A stretch of DNA of 64,000 bases from Romanomermis culicivorax (taxonomy: Eukaryota > Nematoda > Enoplea > Mermithida > Mermithidae): assembly GCA_963922205.1 (NCBI GenBank), contig CAWUHX010000008.1, forward strand, positions 1,583,282-1,647,281, in the 5' to 3' direction. Shown here one piece after another: positions 10,915 through 22,139 of this stretch. Made by a program: the position numbers and the translations under genes. How positions within the stretch are numbered: position 1 is the first letter of the stretch; each line of letters begins with the position of its first letter. The notes beneath the pieces were generated by a model, which saw only the letters and a list, made by a program, of their open reading frames with translations, did no database searches and was not told where the DNA came from.

Positions 10915-12060
10915 CACAATTTGGTGTATGTCGAGTTGTCAGTTTGACGTTACTCTATCTATAGAATACTCGTGCTTAGAGTGCCCAGGCAGAGCAAATG
11001 CAGTGCCGAGGAAGTGGCAAGACAGAAAATTTTAGCAACTCGATTTTTGGCCTTAGTGCGCGCATTTTTGTGTTATTTAATTCATTCTTGGAACATCTGG
11101 AGGGTCAAAAAAGGAAGACCAAATAGTAGCTGTTTCTTGGAAAATTGCAATGCCAGCTGGTGCAACGTTTATCAGCTAATTTTGGATTGCCAAATGCAGA
11201 AAAAAATCTACCAACTGGGTCACAATGATCTGAAAGAAGTCTGTTGATCAATGTCTGATTGGTACATCAGCTGGTGGATGTTCACTTGAGCTTTCTTCCA
11301 AGGATATGATTTTTGACTTCTTGGAAAATTCGCCCCGTTCATTGCTTTACATTTTGTTGCTGTACGTTCCCAGAGGAAATAGTGACCACACAGATTTTTA
11401 TCCACAGAAAATTAATATCTCTTCCAAGCAATGTATTATTTGTTATAGAAAAATGAACCAGTTTCTCGCTAGACCCATGTACCAAGGTTTCTCGACACCC
11501 TGTATATATCTTCTGAGCACGTTTCTCATATGTAAGTGACTCTCCAAAAATTTTTCCTACGTCTTGCCATTTTCCACTTATCATTTTTCATTGAATTTCT
11601 GACGCAAGTTACAACTAAAACATCCAATAATTTTTTCAACTTGACAGGAAAGTGTGCTGCGAAAATGGGAAAACAATAAAATCGGTTAGCCCTCGGTTAT
11701 TATATTATGTCACAAATGAGTTTTTGAATCAATAGCAGGTATAACACGTCTCGAATACTTGAGTTTCTAAAAAGATTGTATTCATTCGAATGAGGGCTTC
11801 AGCTCACTATGTTAGGAATTATCAAGAGCATAGAAAACTACTTGTATACAACTGATATTTGTTGACTACATTTATGAATGATTGTTATACATACATGCAT
11901 GTAGGGGGGGGGGGTTGAGGGGTTCTGACTCACAGCAGACTCTGATTGACACCCAGCAGATTTTTGCTGACCCCCAGCAGATTTGAAAATGAGCAAGAGA
12001 GAAGAGAAAGCCGTCATAAAAATCGGAATGATTCTGTAGTTTAACAATTTTTTTAAACAA
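10915..12060. other. No gene recognised; poly-G run
   Basis: AT-rich, non-coding as far as I can see. An 11-base G run lies at 11904-11914, followed by CCCAGCAGA words that recur near 12550. No exon is supported. Confidence 0.4.
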
Positions 12061-12063
12061 ACA

Positions 12064-12418
12064 ATAATTGATTCCTAACAATTGTCTGCATGTTAGTTGC
12101 AGCTGATTGTAATAACTCATTTTTGCTGACTGCTTTTTGGTCTGCACAACGCATAAAAATGGGGAAACACTTTATTATAACACACGATAACACATGATAT
12201 AACACAATAATACAATCTATGTAACAGAACAATATGGATGAGCAACGTTTCGGCAGTAATCCTACTACCTTCCTAAAGCTTTCTACTTTTTACCAAATTT
12301 CGACTGGAGTGAGGTTATACAGTGTGTTATCGTGTGTTATAATAAAGCATTTCACAAGTTTTATCTGGTTGTACAGACCAAAAAGCAGAGAGCAAAAATA
12401 TGTTATAATTGATTCCTA
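12064..12418. mobile_element. TIR element with arms of about 85 bp
   Basis: Left arm 12117-12202 and right arm 12314-12402 are inverted copies sharing TTTTTGCT, CTGCTTTTTGGTCTG and TTTATTATAACACACGATAA. A 14-bp direct repeat, ATAATTGATTCCTA, flanks the unit at 12064-12077 and 12405-12418, although it abuts the right arm and is 39 bp from the left. No coding capacity; non-autonomous. Confidence 0.6.
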
Positions 12419-12589
12419 CAAAGTAACATTAAAACTTTAATATAGGTTGAATAATATACTGCTTGGAAGTTAGAAGACCTTTCTATGACTTTTCTTCTCA
12501 TTATCAAAAACAAAAAAAAATTTGTATTTCACCCCTTGTCCTGGCTGACCCCCAGCAGAATGTTCATGCTGTGCATGTATGGTTGTAAC

Positions 12590-15400
12590 TCACAGGAATC
12601 GTTGACTATTTGCTAGCCATAATGAAGACTTCTTTCTTCACAATTTCTATACATGTCACAACTATCTTATGGCTGGAATATGATTCTTATTGAACAAAGT
12701 GAACCACAAAGCCCAACTTTTTGGTAGAAAAGGATTATTTCTGGCGCAAAATAATCAATAATTCTAATTTTTTCAGGACATAGTTCTTGGAAAACACATT
12801 TTATGAATTTTTAGCCACACTATCATTTAGAAATATGCACATTTTTCCAACTTCTGTAACGAGGAGTTCTGTCTCTTTTTTCTAGTATGATCTCATCCCA
12901 CTTAGTGTTGCAAAAAATATGAGTCGACCGATAAAAATCTAGCTCACCATTACCAGACTACCAGACGTTAGAGCTTTAATATACGCCACAATACAAGCAT
13001 GAGAACATTTTTTCACATTTGCTTTACACTGAAATTTGGCATCAGGCCTCAAGTATGCAGTTCTTGTTGTCGGTCTGGCCAGAAAAGGAACTTCTGGCAC
13101 ACCATCTTGCTCTACTGGAAGTTGTTCTGTTAATTTTTACGCAAGTCTGATGATAAATTTTCATGTCACAAAAATTACTCAGGATTTATGTTGAACAGGA
13201 TTTCCTCCAAATTATGGACAGTGTCTCTATAGATGCCTTAAACACAGTTTGGAAGATCAGAGGATGAAGATTATTTTTATTTCTAGCTTTGGCTTTTTTG
13301 GTGGACTGTGTGCAATGCTCAGTTTACCTTTAATCCATTTTTCGTTTTTTTTGTTTTATTCTGTATGTTCTCTACAATCAGTACAATCATCCTCTCTCAA
13401 ACAAAAGTCTGTGTATTTATTTTTCAGTAGTCTAGAAACGATAAGCATATGAATACATTATTTTTGCAATAGCACTAGCCAATCTCATGAATTTTATTTG
13501 CAAATGTAGCTTTCATGCATATGCAGTAGCTGAAGAACAACTGTGCGACCGTTTCTGCAAATATAGTGGTCTTCTTATTACCATCTTCACTTGTGCAACA
13601 ACGATGCTGCTGACAGTGAACATGTTACATCGTTATTTGTCACTCTGTCACCCAGTAAGTTCACTTGAAACATGTTGTGATTTTTTTATGATATATCTAC
13701 CCATGACAATAATTTATGTACTTTGTGCAACTGTAATCGATCCCATTGAAGAAGTGCCTAATCTTGCAGCGATATATTGTGTCATTTTAGAGTGTATGCT
13801 GAAACCCTGAATCCTAACACCGGCTCAATGTTCTTACATTTAGGTCTCAGCCTAAGTTGAATTGCAATTTGCCTTAGGTGGTCAATCATTTTTGAGTCAT
13901 GTATTGAATATATGAATCTGCATGAATTCGAAAAACTCCGCTAGTATCACTGAATGTAATCGACCTGTTGTTTCAGGATATTGCCGAAAAAATTTCCACA
14001 AATCAAAGCATAATGCTGTAACGTACCTGCTAAAGCAGTACTGTAAATATGTAGCATACTGTATGTGATAGACATTTATTAAATATTATTAATTTTCGCA
14101 TTTTATCGTCTCAAGGATGTCTGGGATTCACACCCAAACATTCCTACAAAATTACGTGAAGTACTTTATTTTGATCCATTCACACCCCGGTAGCCCAATT
14201 AAGATGCCCTAATTAATTTGCACAAACGGTAGCTGTTCCCCTAGAACCTACACTAAACTACACATTCCACAGCTACCATAATCCCCAGTAAAAATCGTAA
14301 ACAACACCTGCACACAGTAAAATACATAGAAGCCCCGCCGTACAGTAGTCTCAAGTGTAACGGTAGCGGCGGCCCCACAAAACATGTGTATACAGAGAAA
14401 CCGATACAGGAAGCATGCACAGACGCACAAAGGTGTGGCCAAGCCCACCGTAGAAAGCAAGTGAAGCACAGAAAGCATACGGTACCAGAAAAGCATTAGA
14501 GAGGCGTAACTAAGTAAGCATAAGAAGCGTAGCAGGAAACACGATTGGCGGAAGAAGATGGACAGAAGCTCGACCTCCCGCCACGCCCAGGGAGTGGCCA
14601 AGATCGCTGTATAAAAGAAGAAGTAAAGCATGATTTTGTCATTCTTGTATCGTTCAATTTTTCGACCCCGCGCCCATATTTGCAAGCATTGTTTTGAGAG
14701 CGAGTCTCATTTTTATTTGGAAGCAATTAAGCCGTGTATACTCGCCGTGTTATCGTTATCGTTGTCGTATCGACGTCTAAAGCAGCGGTCGAGTATTGTA
14801 AAGCCGTATATTATCGCCCCGTATTGTACCGCCCGTGCCCTCTTTCCCCGCCGTATCGACCGATTGGTTAGAAGTAAAGTACCTCACACAAATCTGGTCG
14901 TTACAATGCTATGCATGACCTTGCCCGTTTTAATCAACAGTTTTTGTTACTCTCCTCTGCTATAGTTCGATGTTTTTGGCTCAGACGCAATGGGAACCTG
15001 CTCTACGAAGGCATTTACACAATAATTGGTGCATTATGATGTGTGGGTTGAAGTTATTCTCCTACAATATGGCAAACATTGTCCTTGGTTTATTGGTCAT
15101 CTGCAAAATTCGAGCACATAGAAGCCAAAGGCAAACAAATTTCAAATCTAAAGTACTGAAAAAATCGAAACAAATTGTCAGACTGATTTTGATTTTGACC
15201 ATGTATGTGATGCTCAACACCATATGGGGCTGGTTATCAGGCTGCTGCAACTGGAAGTGACCTCTAGCAAATGGATTCGTCATATTGTTATATTTTCCAA
15301 GTCATCATTTATTTCTGTGATGCCAATACTTAATTGCCGACAATCATTATAAGAAGAATGTTATAGTTTTATTCGAGTGTGGTGCTAGTAGAGTTTCTCA
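12590..15400 (+). pseudogene. Chemoreceptor-like GPCR pseudogene, copy B
   Basis: The exon structure matches intact copy C. An exon-1 TM1 piece (about 13259-13340) reads ISSFGFFGGLCAM but its start is frameshifted. Exon 2 (about 13428-13654) gives TM2-TM3 and ends NMLHRYLSLCHP at a GTAAGT donor, but has TAG and TAA codons near its 5' end. Exon 3 begins at 13977 after TTTCAG (DIAEKISTNQSIM), is cut by a solo LTR at 14017-14905, then resumes (LCMTLP, TM4) at about 14910. After one in-frame TAG and a frameshift it continues through TM5-TM6 to a stop at about 15260; TM7 is only vestigial. The 5' flank is similar to that of copy A. Confidence 0.7.
14017..14905 (-). mobile_element. Solo LTR, copy 1, inserted in GPCR pseudogene exon
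   Basis: The 889-bp unit starts TGTAAC and ends GTTACA. Its 4-bp target duplication ATGC lies at 14013-14016 and 14906-14909. It is similar over its full length to 16786-17678 and 37505-38427, in the opposite orientation. The sense (minus) strand carries a TATA-like TTTAAATAC-type box and a downstream AATAAA. No internal retroelement domain is present, so it is a solo LTR left by recombination. Removing it and one ATGC rejoins the TM4 codons of the receptor reading frame. Confidence 0.8.
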
Positions 15401-15735
15401 AATCGTATTCGTTAATTCGAAAAAGTACGAGAGGAATGGGCTGATCTGAACATCAAAGAAACTGGCTGGATATTGACAATAGCTTGAATCAAACATGTTG
15501 CTTAATCGCGAATGTATATCTTGGATTCGTTTCATATATAAAACCACAACATTCTTGTTATTCAGCAGTTAATAATAAGCATGCTTTATTGTGATGATAT
15601 TCTTTTTTCTTTTTCTTTTTTTCACAATACTTGTTATGATCACAATAAAGCATAATTATTATTGGCAATAGCAAACGAGGAAATTGTTCGTGTTGAAAAA
15701 CAAAGTTCATAATACATCATGTCGAATCCATAAAA
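15401..15735. other. No gene recognised
   Basis: AT-rich spacer between receptor pseudogene B and the MITE. It includes T-rich low-complexity sequence at about 15600-15625. Confidence 0.4.
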
Positions 15736-15984
15736 GCCGGTTCACAGGGCGACATTTTGCGCAACATATACCAGATATACATGTTGCGACATATACGCGA
15801 CATATGTATTTTAATTGAAATCGTCAGGTTTGAACAAGCCGAACATATAAGCGACATACACCCGACATACAGTTTGCCTTTTCGCTCAGCCGGGCTGAAA
15901 TACAGCACAACATTTAGTACTATGTGTGCTTGATGCGTGTAATCGTGACAGGCGCAAAAAAACATCATCCAAAAGTAGGAGAAG

Positions 15985-16588
15985 TTGTACCCCTACTTCT
16001 TGAGCATCCCCTTTCCTCGAAAGTCCCGATTCTTTGAAAGTCCCGATTCCTCGAAACATGCTTTAGTGCATCATGAATTTGATTTCCCGATTCCTGAAAA
16101 AGAAGATAAAATTTGAGATCCATCGAAAATTGGTGCATCCCAAATCGCAGTTCATCGAAAGTGCATATACAAACAGATCAATTTTCTTCAAACGTCTGTA
16201 AATTTATCGTAAATCTCTTATTTCAAAATTTCGTACCTGATGATATGAAGACTCGACAGCATTAAGAGGTTCTTTGTTAATGGCCATTCATGCACATTTC
16301 TGATCATTTTTGGAGTGCTCTATTTTGATGCTTGAGCTTAGGCTTAGGCGACTGTGAAAACTTTATGTCGTGGCAACTTTTACGTTACAAAATGGTAAAT
16401 TTAAACCTGTACATTCATTATTTTCGAGGAAACAGGATTTTTTAGAGAAAAAAATTTCGAGGAATCGGGACTTTCACTAAAACGGGACTTTGTAGATAAA
16501 ATCTTAGGCACTATTCAGGGAATCGGGACATTCCGTGAGTCGGGACATTGGAAGAATACGGAAATTCGATGAATCGACACACAGTCGT
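15985..16588. mobile_element. Foldback element with AGTCCCGATTC minisatellite arms
   Basis: The left arm holds repeated TCGAAAGTCCCGATTC units (about 16015-16100). The right arm holds the inverse, GAATCGGGACTTTC and GAATCGGGACATTC (about 16455-16550). The boundaries are inferred by comparison with the uninterrupted MITE copy at 37 kb; a near-duplication (GTAGGAGA / GTGGGAAG) flanks the insert. The middle includes two tandem telomere-type units, TTAGGCTTAGGC, at about 16341-16352. No coding capacity. Confidence 0.55.
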
Positions 16589-16785
16589 GGGAAGAGTCCA
16601 AGAATAGCAACAGACTTTCTTTTCGAGATTGAAAATAATACAGGGGTGGAAAATGTCGCAGTGTATGTCATAGCATATGCCACACATTATGTTGCCTTAT
16701 ATGTCACATGTGTGAATATCTTAATGTCGTGACATTTTTTGAAAAAGCATATATGTCACAACACATATGTCTGGAGCAATGTCCC

Positions 16786-17678
16786 TGTAATGACCAATTT
16801 GAGAAGTACTTTACTTGATCCGGAAACAACGAACGTTATGGTGGACAAAGGGCCCAGGACGTGGTAGCAACAATAATATGAAATGACAGTCGACGGTTGC
16901 TTGATCGTCAATTATGAAAATGAACTGGGCCCTCGGCCTGCAAATATAACAACAGCTCGGTTTAATTGCTTTCGGATAAAAATGGATTGCTTGCAAATGA
17001 AAAAGGGCGTGAGATATCTAACTGCGATAGGAACACGAACTAACTAAATCATGCTTTGCTTCTCTTTAAATACAGCGTTTTTGGCCACTCCCTGGGTGTT
17101 GCGGGAGGTCTTGCTTCTATCCATCTTCTTTTGCCAATCACCGCTTCCTGCTTTACTATTCTCGTTAATTTGGTCACGCCCTCCAATGCTTTCCTAGTAC
17201 TGTATGCTTTTCGTGTCTTCTCTGTGCTTGCTTCCTACGGTGGGCTTAGCCACACCTCTGTGCTTCTGTGCATGCTTCTGTATCTATTTCCTCTGTGTAC
17301 ACATGTTTTGTGGGACCCTCGCTACCGTTGCACTTGAGACTACTGTCTGGCGGGCTTCTACTTTTTACTGTGTGCAGGTGTTGTTTACGATTTTTATGAG
17401 GAATTTCGGTAGCCATGGAATGTGTAGTATAGTGTAGGTTCTAGGGGACCAGCTGCCGTTTGTGCAAATTAATTGGGGTATCTTAATTGGATCAATATCG
17501 GCTACCGGGTGTGAAAGGATCAAAATAAAGCACTTCACCAAATTTTACAGGAATGTTTGGGTGTGAATCCCAGACACCCTTGAGACGATAAATTATGAAA
17601 ATGAAATAATATTTAATAAATGGCTATCACATACAGTATGCTATATATTCACAGTACTGTGTTAGCAGGTACGTTACA
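16786..17678 (+). mobile_element. Solo LTR, copy 2
   Basis: The 893-bp unit runs from TGTAAT to GTTACA with a 4-bp duplication TCCC on both sides (16782-16785 and 17679-17682). It carries a CTCTTTAAATAC promoter-like box near 17063 and AATAAA near 17523 in the same orientation. It is inserted in the right terminal repeat of the MITE. Open frames inside it are not genes. Confidence 0.8.
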
Positions 17679-17696
17679 TCCCCATGTTAACTGGGC

Positions 17697-20600
17697 TTAA
17701 GATCGTCTGTCAATTCACATTTCGCTAACCAGCTGTGGAACGGTCAGCAAAGATGACCTATCAGATTGCTGAGCTCATGCTCATGCTGACCTGTTCATGC
17801 TCATGCTGAGCCCTGCTCATGCTCATTCTGACCATAAGCAACATTCTGCAGGAACAGTCAAGAATGAACTCCCATGAAGGATAATCCAGTTTGAAGTTAC
17901 CAAAGCAGCCAAGTCATGAATATAGCTAGGAATATTGCAAGCCCTTACTTTAGGCTGAGCTGATATTCCTACATGAAACCAATTTGCTAAACTAAAGGTT
18001 TGCCAATTTGATTAATCGATTGGAGGAACAAGTCAAAATTTCTTTGAAATTTACTGATGATCAAGTCATATAGAGTGACTAATTGGCATATGGCCATTAG
18101 AATTCTTCATGAAAAAGCGTGGTTAATCATCAGCAATGACTGCATAATGATTCACGTGAAGATTTGAATTAAAAATAGTACTGATTAATAGTATTCGACT
18201 CGGTAATCCTATTTAATTCCATATTGACAAGGCTATCGCACTGACCATAATAAATCAAATGTGATGACGCAATAACTGCTGAATAAAGTGGATAGTGTAA
18301 CGAATCCCAGTTCAAATTCGGCACAATAGAAGCATTATGTGGATGAGCATTATCAGGAATCACAAGTACTTCTTTGTGGTTTATTAGTGCAGGGGTTGAG
18401 AGTCAAAAGTGCTGCCTGTTTTAAAGGAGCAGCAAGTGTTTTATAAGCGCAGCAGAATATCTTAAATGTATAACAAGTATGTAATCTGCCACTTTCATCT
18501 GTTTGTTCTGAACTCATTAGTTCATGAAACATGGCCATTTGTAGACTTATTGACAGCATTAAACATAATTGTGTACATCTCTAAACTCAACTGTAAACAA
18601 TGTCTCGAGCCGTCCTTTTTGAATGACATTTTTTCATTGCTTTCTAACACACTTTAGAAATATTGTTTCAGAAAATTTTATGTCAGATTTTTTTATCCGA
18701 ATCGATGTATGTATTGGCTCTGAAATGCTGGGGTTGCCTCAGGTGCACGTGTTCAGCTTCCCGCATCGGTGGGCAGGCGGTTGGAGGCGGCGGAAAGTGG
18801 CAAAAAAGAAGAAAATATTTGCATAGAAAGATGCAGCCACTGTTTCACGTTTTTTATGTTTATTTATCAGTGTTAAAAGATTATTATGTTTTGGAGCGTT
18901 GCCACCATAGCCTTTAGTTATAATATTTTTTATTATTATTATTTTGTGGCATTGCCCGTTGTCACCCAATAGAGATTGAACCGGTAACTTGTATTGTTTT
19001 GTGAGCCTAGTGGAGGATTTTCTAAGATCAGGTGTGGAGACTTGGGTAGGATCTCCTGAGGTACATGCCAAGGTGTTCTGCCTGAGGTTTGGTGAAAGTT
19101 CTGGCGAATATCTGGTTAAACGTCTGAGAGAGTATTTAGTTTATTGTTTTTGTTAGCCTGTGGTCAGAACTGTTGCAACTTTCTTTGTCTAAATCCAAAG
19201 CCCAGTTACATCATTCCTAAACCACAGCAGCCTAACAGAAAGACGTGGAGAACAATAACACATAACAGGGGAATGGTAAAATGAAACGATGGATTCGCAC
19301 AAGAAATCAGAGGTGCTCTAAGGGAATGACTTGAACCATAAGCAACTTTTTTGAAACTTATTTTAAGGTGCTCACAGTACTTCTGCACTATTTTAATGAC
19401 TGAGTTTTCAGAAATTCAGATAGAAAAGGCACTTTAAGTTCAGTTTATCTATTTTTGGAATCTCGGTGTATGTCCACATTTTTTAAAAATGTTAATGAGA
19501 TTGCATTCATTTCTATTTGATATTTGAAAACTGTATAAATACTAAACATTTACGAGTATCATTGAGCAGCTTACACCGTCAAATCAATGAAAATTCAATA
19601 ACATCTTTTTATGGAGCACATATGTCTTGCTTGGAGTTGGCCCAGGATATGTTGCCCACTGTGGACGTAGCACTATGGACACACGGACCGCCTGGCTAGT
19701 AGGACTAAGGCAACGTGTCCTCTAGACCGAGCCTCAAAATCCCTCGGTCTAGTAATAACAAACGAGCGACCGTTTGTTGCTGATGCCAAAACATGGATTA
19801 CAAAATAGTTTTTTTATTGATGAAAAGAACGTCGAAAATGGGAGTGAATAATGCTCAGAAAAAAGTATTCAAGTGATAATTATTTTCAATCTGCATAGAA
19901 GGATCGTTTATGTGATGAAAAATAGGGAAAAAAGGCGAGACAGGAAAGAACCCAAAATATAAAGTTGTTTATAAAGAGTTTTGAGGAGGGGATCAAAGTC
20001 ATGGCTTCAGGCAATAGCGCTACATTTCTACCCTCACCCCAAGTGCAGAAGACTCATGCACACGGGCAAGGCTTTTACAGTTGTTCACAGAACGGTCAAA
20101 AATTTTTTCAAACTTCAATAAAATGGTTGGCACAGCGCGTCCTACAGCATGATCTTTTGTTGTCTTTTTTATATCTTTTTGGTGCTTTTATTACTTTTTT
20201 GCTCGAAACATCCAAAAATCAAATCGAGCAAAATTTTCTACTGTTGGAGTGCAGGCGCCAGACTCGATGACTTTCACCGAAACTGTTGGGGATGTGCTTA
20301 CGGCAGTAGCAATCCCACATCTATGCAAAATTGGAGAATCGACAAAGTTACGATTCCACCAAAAAAGGTTGCCTCAACAAAACTTTGCTTTCTTGAATTG
20401 CCAAATTGAACAGAAGGGCATAGAAACAAAGATTGTGATGCTGGAAAGCAAAGTTTTGTGGCTGAATCACAGCCCCCAAAACCTAACAACCTTTTACTTT
20501 CGAGTAAGTAGAAATCATGTGCATGAGGTTGATACATTTGTTTGTAGAGAGTAATGTGACCAGTACCCCAGGACACCAAAATTATTTGTGAAACTGGGAT

Positions 20601-21383
20601 ATAATATTTGGTGTTCTTGTACAGATTAAAGTAATTTGAGATAAAAGAAAAACTATCACAAAAAAAAATTATTAAGACACCAAAAGTCGCATTTAGAAAT
20701 CAGGCACAAAATATAAATTTTACTGAGTTCCAATGTCAAATTTCGCCTGGAGTTTGCAATTCAATAGCTGATTTTGTCTAACTTTTAATTCTTTATTTCT
20801 ATAGTGTTCTTGCATGGCAATGGTAGAATTTGAACACAAATGAAGCTTTTGATTACTGCTCCAAAATTTTTGGTGTGTATTTAGTGTAGAATGAGCATGC
20901 ATCAGCATTCAAATTGAAGTACTGCTAGAGCCTAACTCGAGCCAAGATGAGTGTTGCATAATTTTTAGATGTTGCCAAGGAAAGTTCTCCCTTATTTTCA
21001 TCCAGTAATTCAAATCGAAAGAAATGGCCTTAATTCGAATATATATTGCCATTGGATAAATTTTCACTGATCTACTATTGCGACTGGGGAGCATTGAGGG
21101 GCTGGGATTGACGAACAAAGAAGAAAGGCAAACAGGGTGATCAGTTCCTTAACCTGTTATGTCCAAAGACCACGGAAAACGAATCTTTGTCGTAGTATGA
21201 GAGGATTTTTCACCTCGTTCTAATGAAAATTTCAGTTCCATAAAAATTTATTTGGGATTTTAATTGGACGAATAATATATAACTTGACTGATAATAATAA
21301 ATCGATTTATAGAAATAACGAGAAATGAAGCCCGCTATCGAGAGATGACAATTATTGTTGGCTAAAACAATTTTTGAAATATA
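17697..21383. other. No intact gene; possible gag-like scrap
   Basis: The region is mostly AT-rich intergenic sequence. On the plus strand about 18995-19156 reads through a charged frame (KVFCLRFGESSGEYLVKRL) that vaguely recalls a retrotransposon Gag core, but there is no zinc knuckle or neighbour to confirm it. Nothing else between 19.2 and 21.4 kb can be defended as a gene. Confidence 0.3.
17769..17833 (+). repeat. Short minisatellite (GCTCATGCTCATGCTGACC)
   Basis: About three imperfect units of 20-25 bp are made of GCTCATGCTCATGCTGA plus CC-rich spacers. Confidence 0.7.
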
Positions 21384-21484
21384 GGGTGTAGCCAGGAGTC
21401 AAACCAGGGCTACCAGCATTCCTGCCTGATGTCCTCACTACTACACCACCACACCACAAGCTGAACCCAGATTAAGGTGTTCCC
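21384..21484 (-). mobile_element. tRNA-derived SINE, copy 1
   Basis: The minus strand has the tRNA-like order: GGTGTGGTGG, an A-box region GTGTAGTAGTGAGG, then a B-box region GGTTTGACTCC and GGCTACACCC. It is colinear with copies 2 and 3, including the head AACACCTTAATCTGGGTTC. The acceptor stem is not intact, so it is a SINE rather than a tRNA gene. Confidence 0.6.
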
Positions 21485-21599
21485 TTTGGCAATAAATTTA
21501 ATGCATACAACTCCAATGCTTGGTGGTCGTGAATTTACGACTTTTGGCAAGTAGTAGCGTACCTGCTGCTTTGGACTTGCCAAACAATGAAGTTGCCGA

Positions 21600-21745
21600 C
21601 TTTTTTTGGAATGAAAATTATATGGAATTTTCGGAGTGAAAATAAATTTGAAAAATAGGGTGTAGCCAGGAGTCGAAACTGGGTTACCAGCATTTCGGCC
21701 TGATGTCCTCATCACTAGGCCACCACACCATGAGGTGAACCCAGT
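21600..21745 (-). mobile_element. tRNA-derived SINE, copy 2
   Basis: Same family as its neighbours. The minus strand has TGGCCTAGTGATGAGG (A-box region) and CCAGTTTCGACTCC (B-box region), followed by a tail shared with copy 3 that contains AATTCCATATAATTTTCATT. It forms an inverted pair with copy 3. Confidence 0.6.
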
Positions 21746-21769
21746 AGGCTAAAAAATCGTAGACAAGGG

Positions 21770-21925
21770 GAGCACCTTAATCTGGTTTCACCTTGCGGTG
21801 TGGTGGTCTAGTGGTGAGGATGTCAGCCCAGAATGCTGGTAACCCAGATTCAATTCCTGGCTACACTCTATTTTTCAAATTTATTTCCACTCCTAAAATT
21901 CCATATAATTTTCATTTCTAAAACA
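21770..21925 (+). mobile_element. tRNA-derived SINE, copy 3
   Basis: The plus strand reads TGGTCTAGTGGTGAGG (a good A box) and, 35-40 bases on, CAGATTCAATTCC (B-box region), then GGCTACACTC. The tail matches that of copy 2 in inverted order. The internal promoter looks closest to Asp/Glu/Gly-type tRNAs; the parent is not certain. Confidence 0.65.
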
Positions 21926-22139
21926 ATTTTGTCAGCATATCTCGAGATCCTGGGTTGGGTGGTAAGGGAGATCGGAGCAATGGTAAAAATCAATCAAAGG
22001 TGCTACATAATCGAACGAAATTAGAACAAATGTAAATCAAATGGTTCATTACAATGTCAATAAAATCACAAAAGTTAATCGATCAAGTCTATCTAACAGC
22101 CTTTGGCAATTCAGTATTAAATTTCTCATTCATTGTTGG

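Larger units (their letters stand above)
15736..17696. mobile_element. MITE (GCCGGTTCACAGGG family), with two insertions
   Basis: The left end reads GCCGGTTCACAGGGCGACAT. The right end (17683-17696, minus strand) reads GCCCAGTTAACATG, with the adjoining GGGACATTGC displaced by a solo LTR. The interior is rich in repeated CGACATATA/AACATATA words. The sequence is colinear with the complement of 37026-37460, which shows that two later insertions split it: a foldback element (about 15985-16588) and a solo LTR (16786-17678). Ends and possible TAA target site resemble PIF/Harbinger MITEs; that assignment is inference. Confidence 0.65.

Noticed and set aside
17056..17437. Hydrophobic frames repeated at 14.3, 17.2 and 38.0 kb
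   Set aside because: They recur only because the solo LTR is repeated; frames are short, differ between copies and carry no domain.
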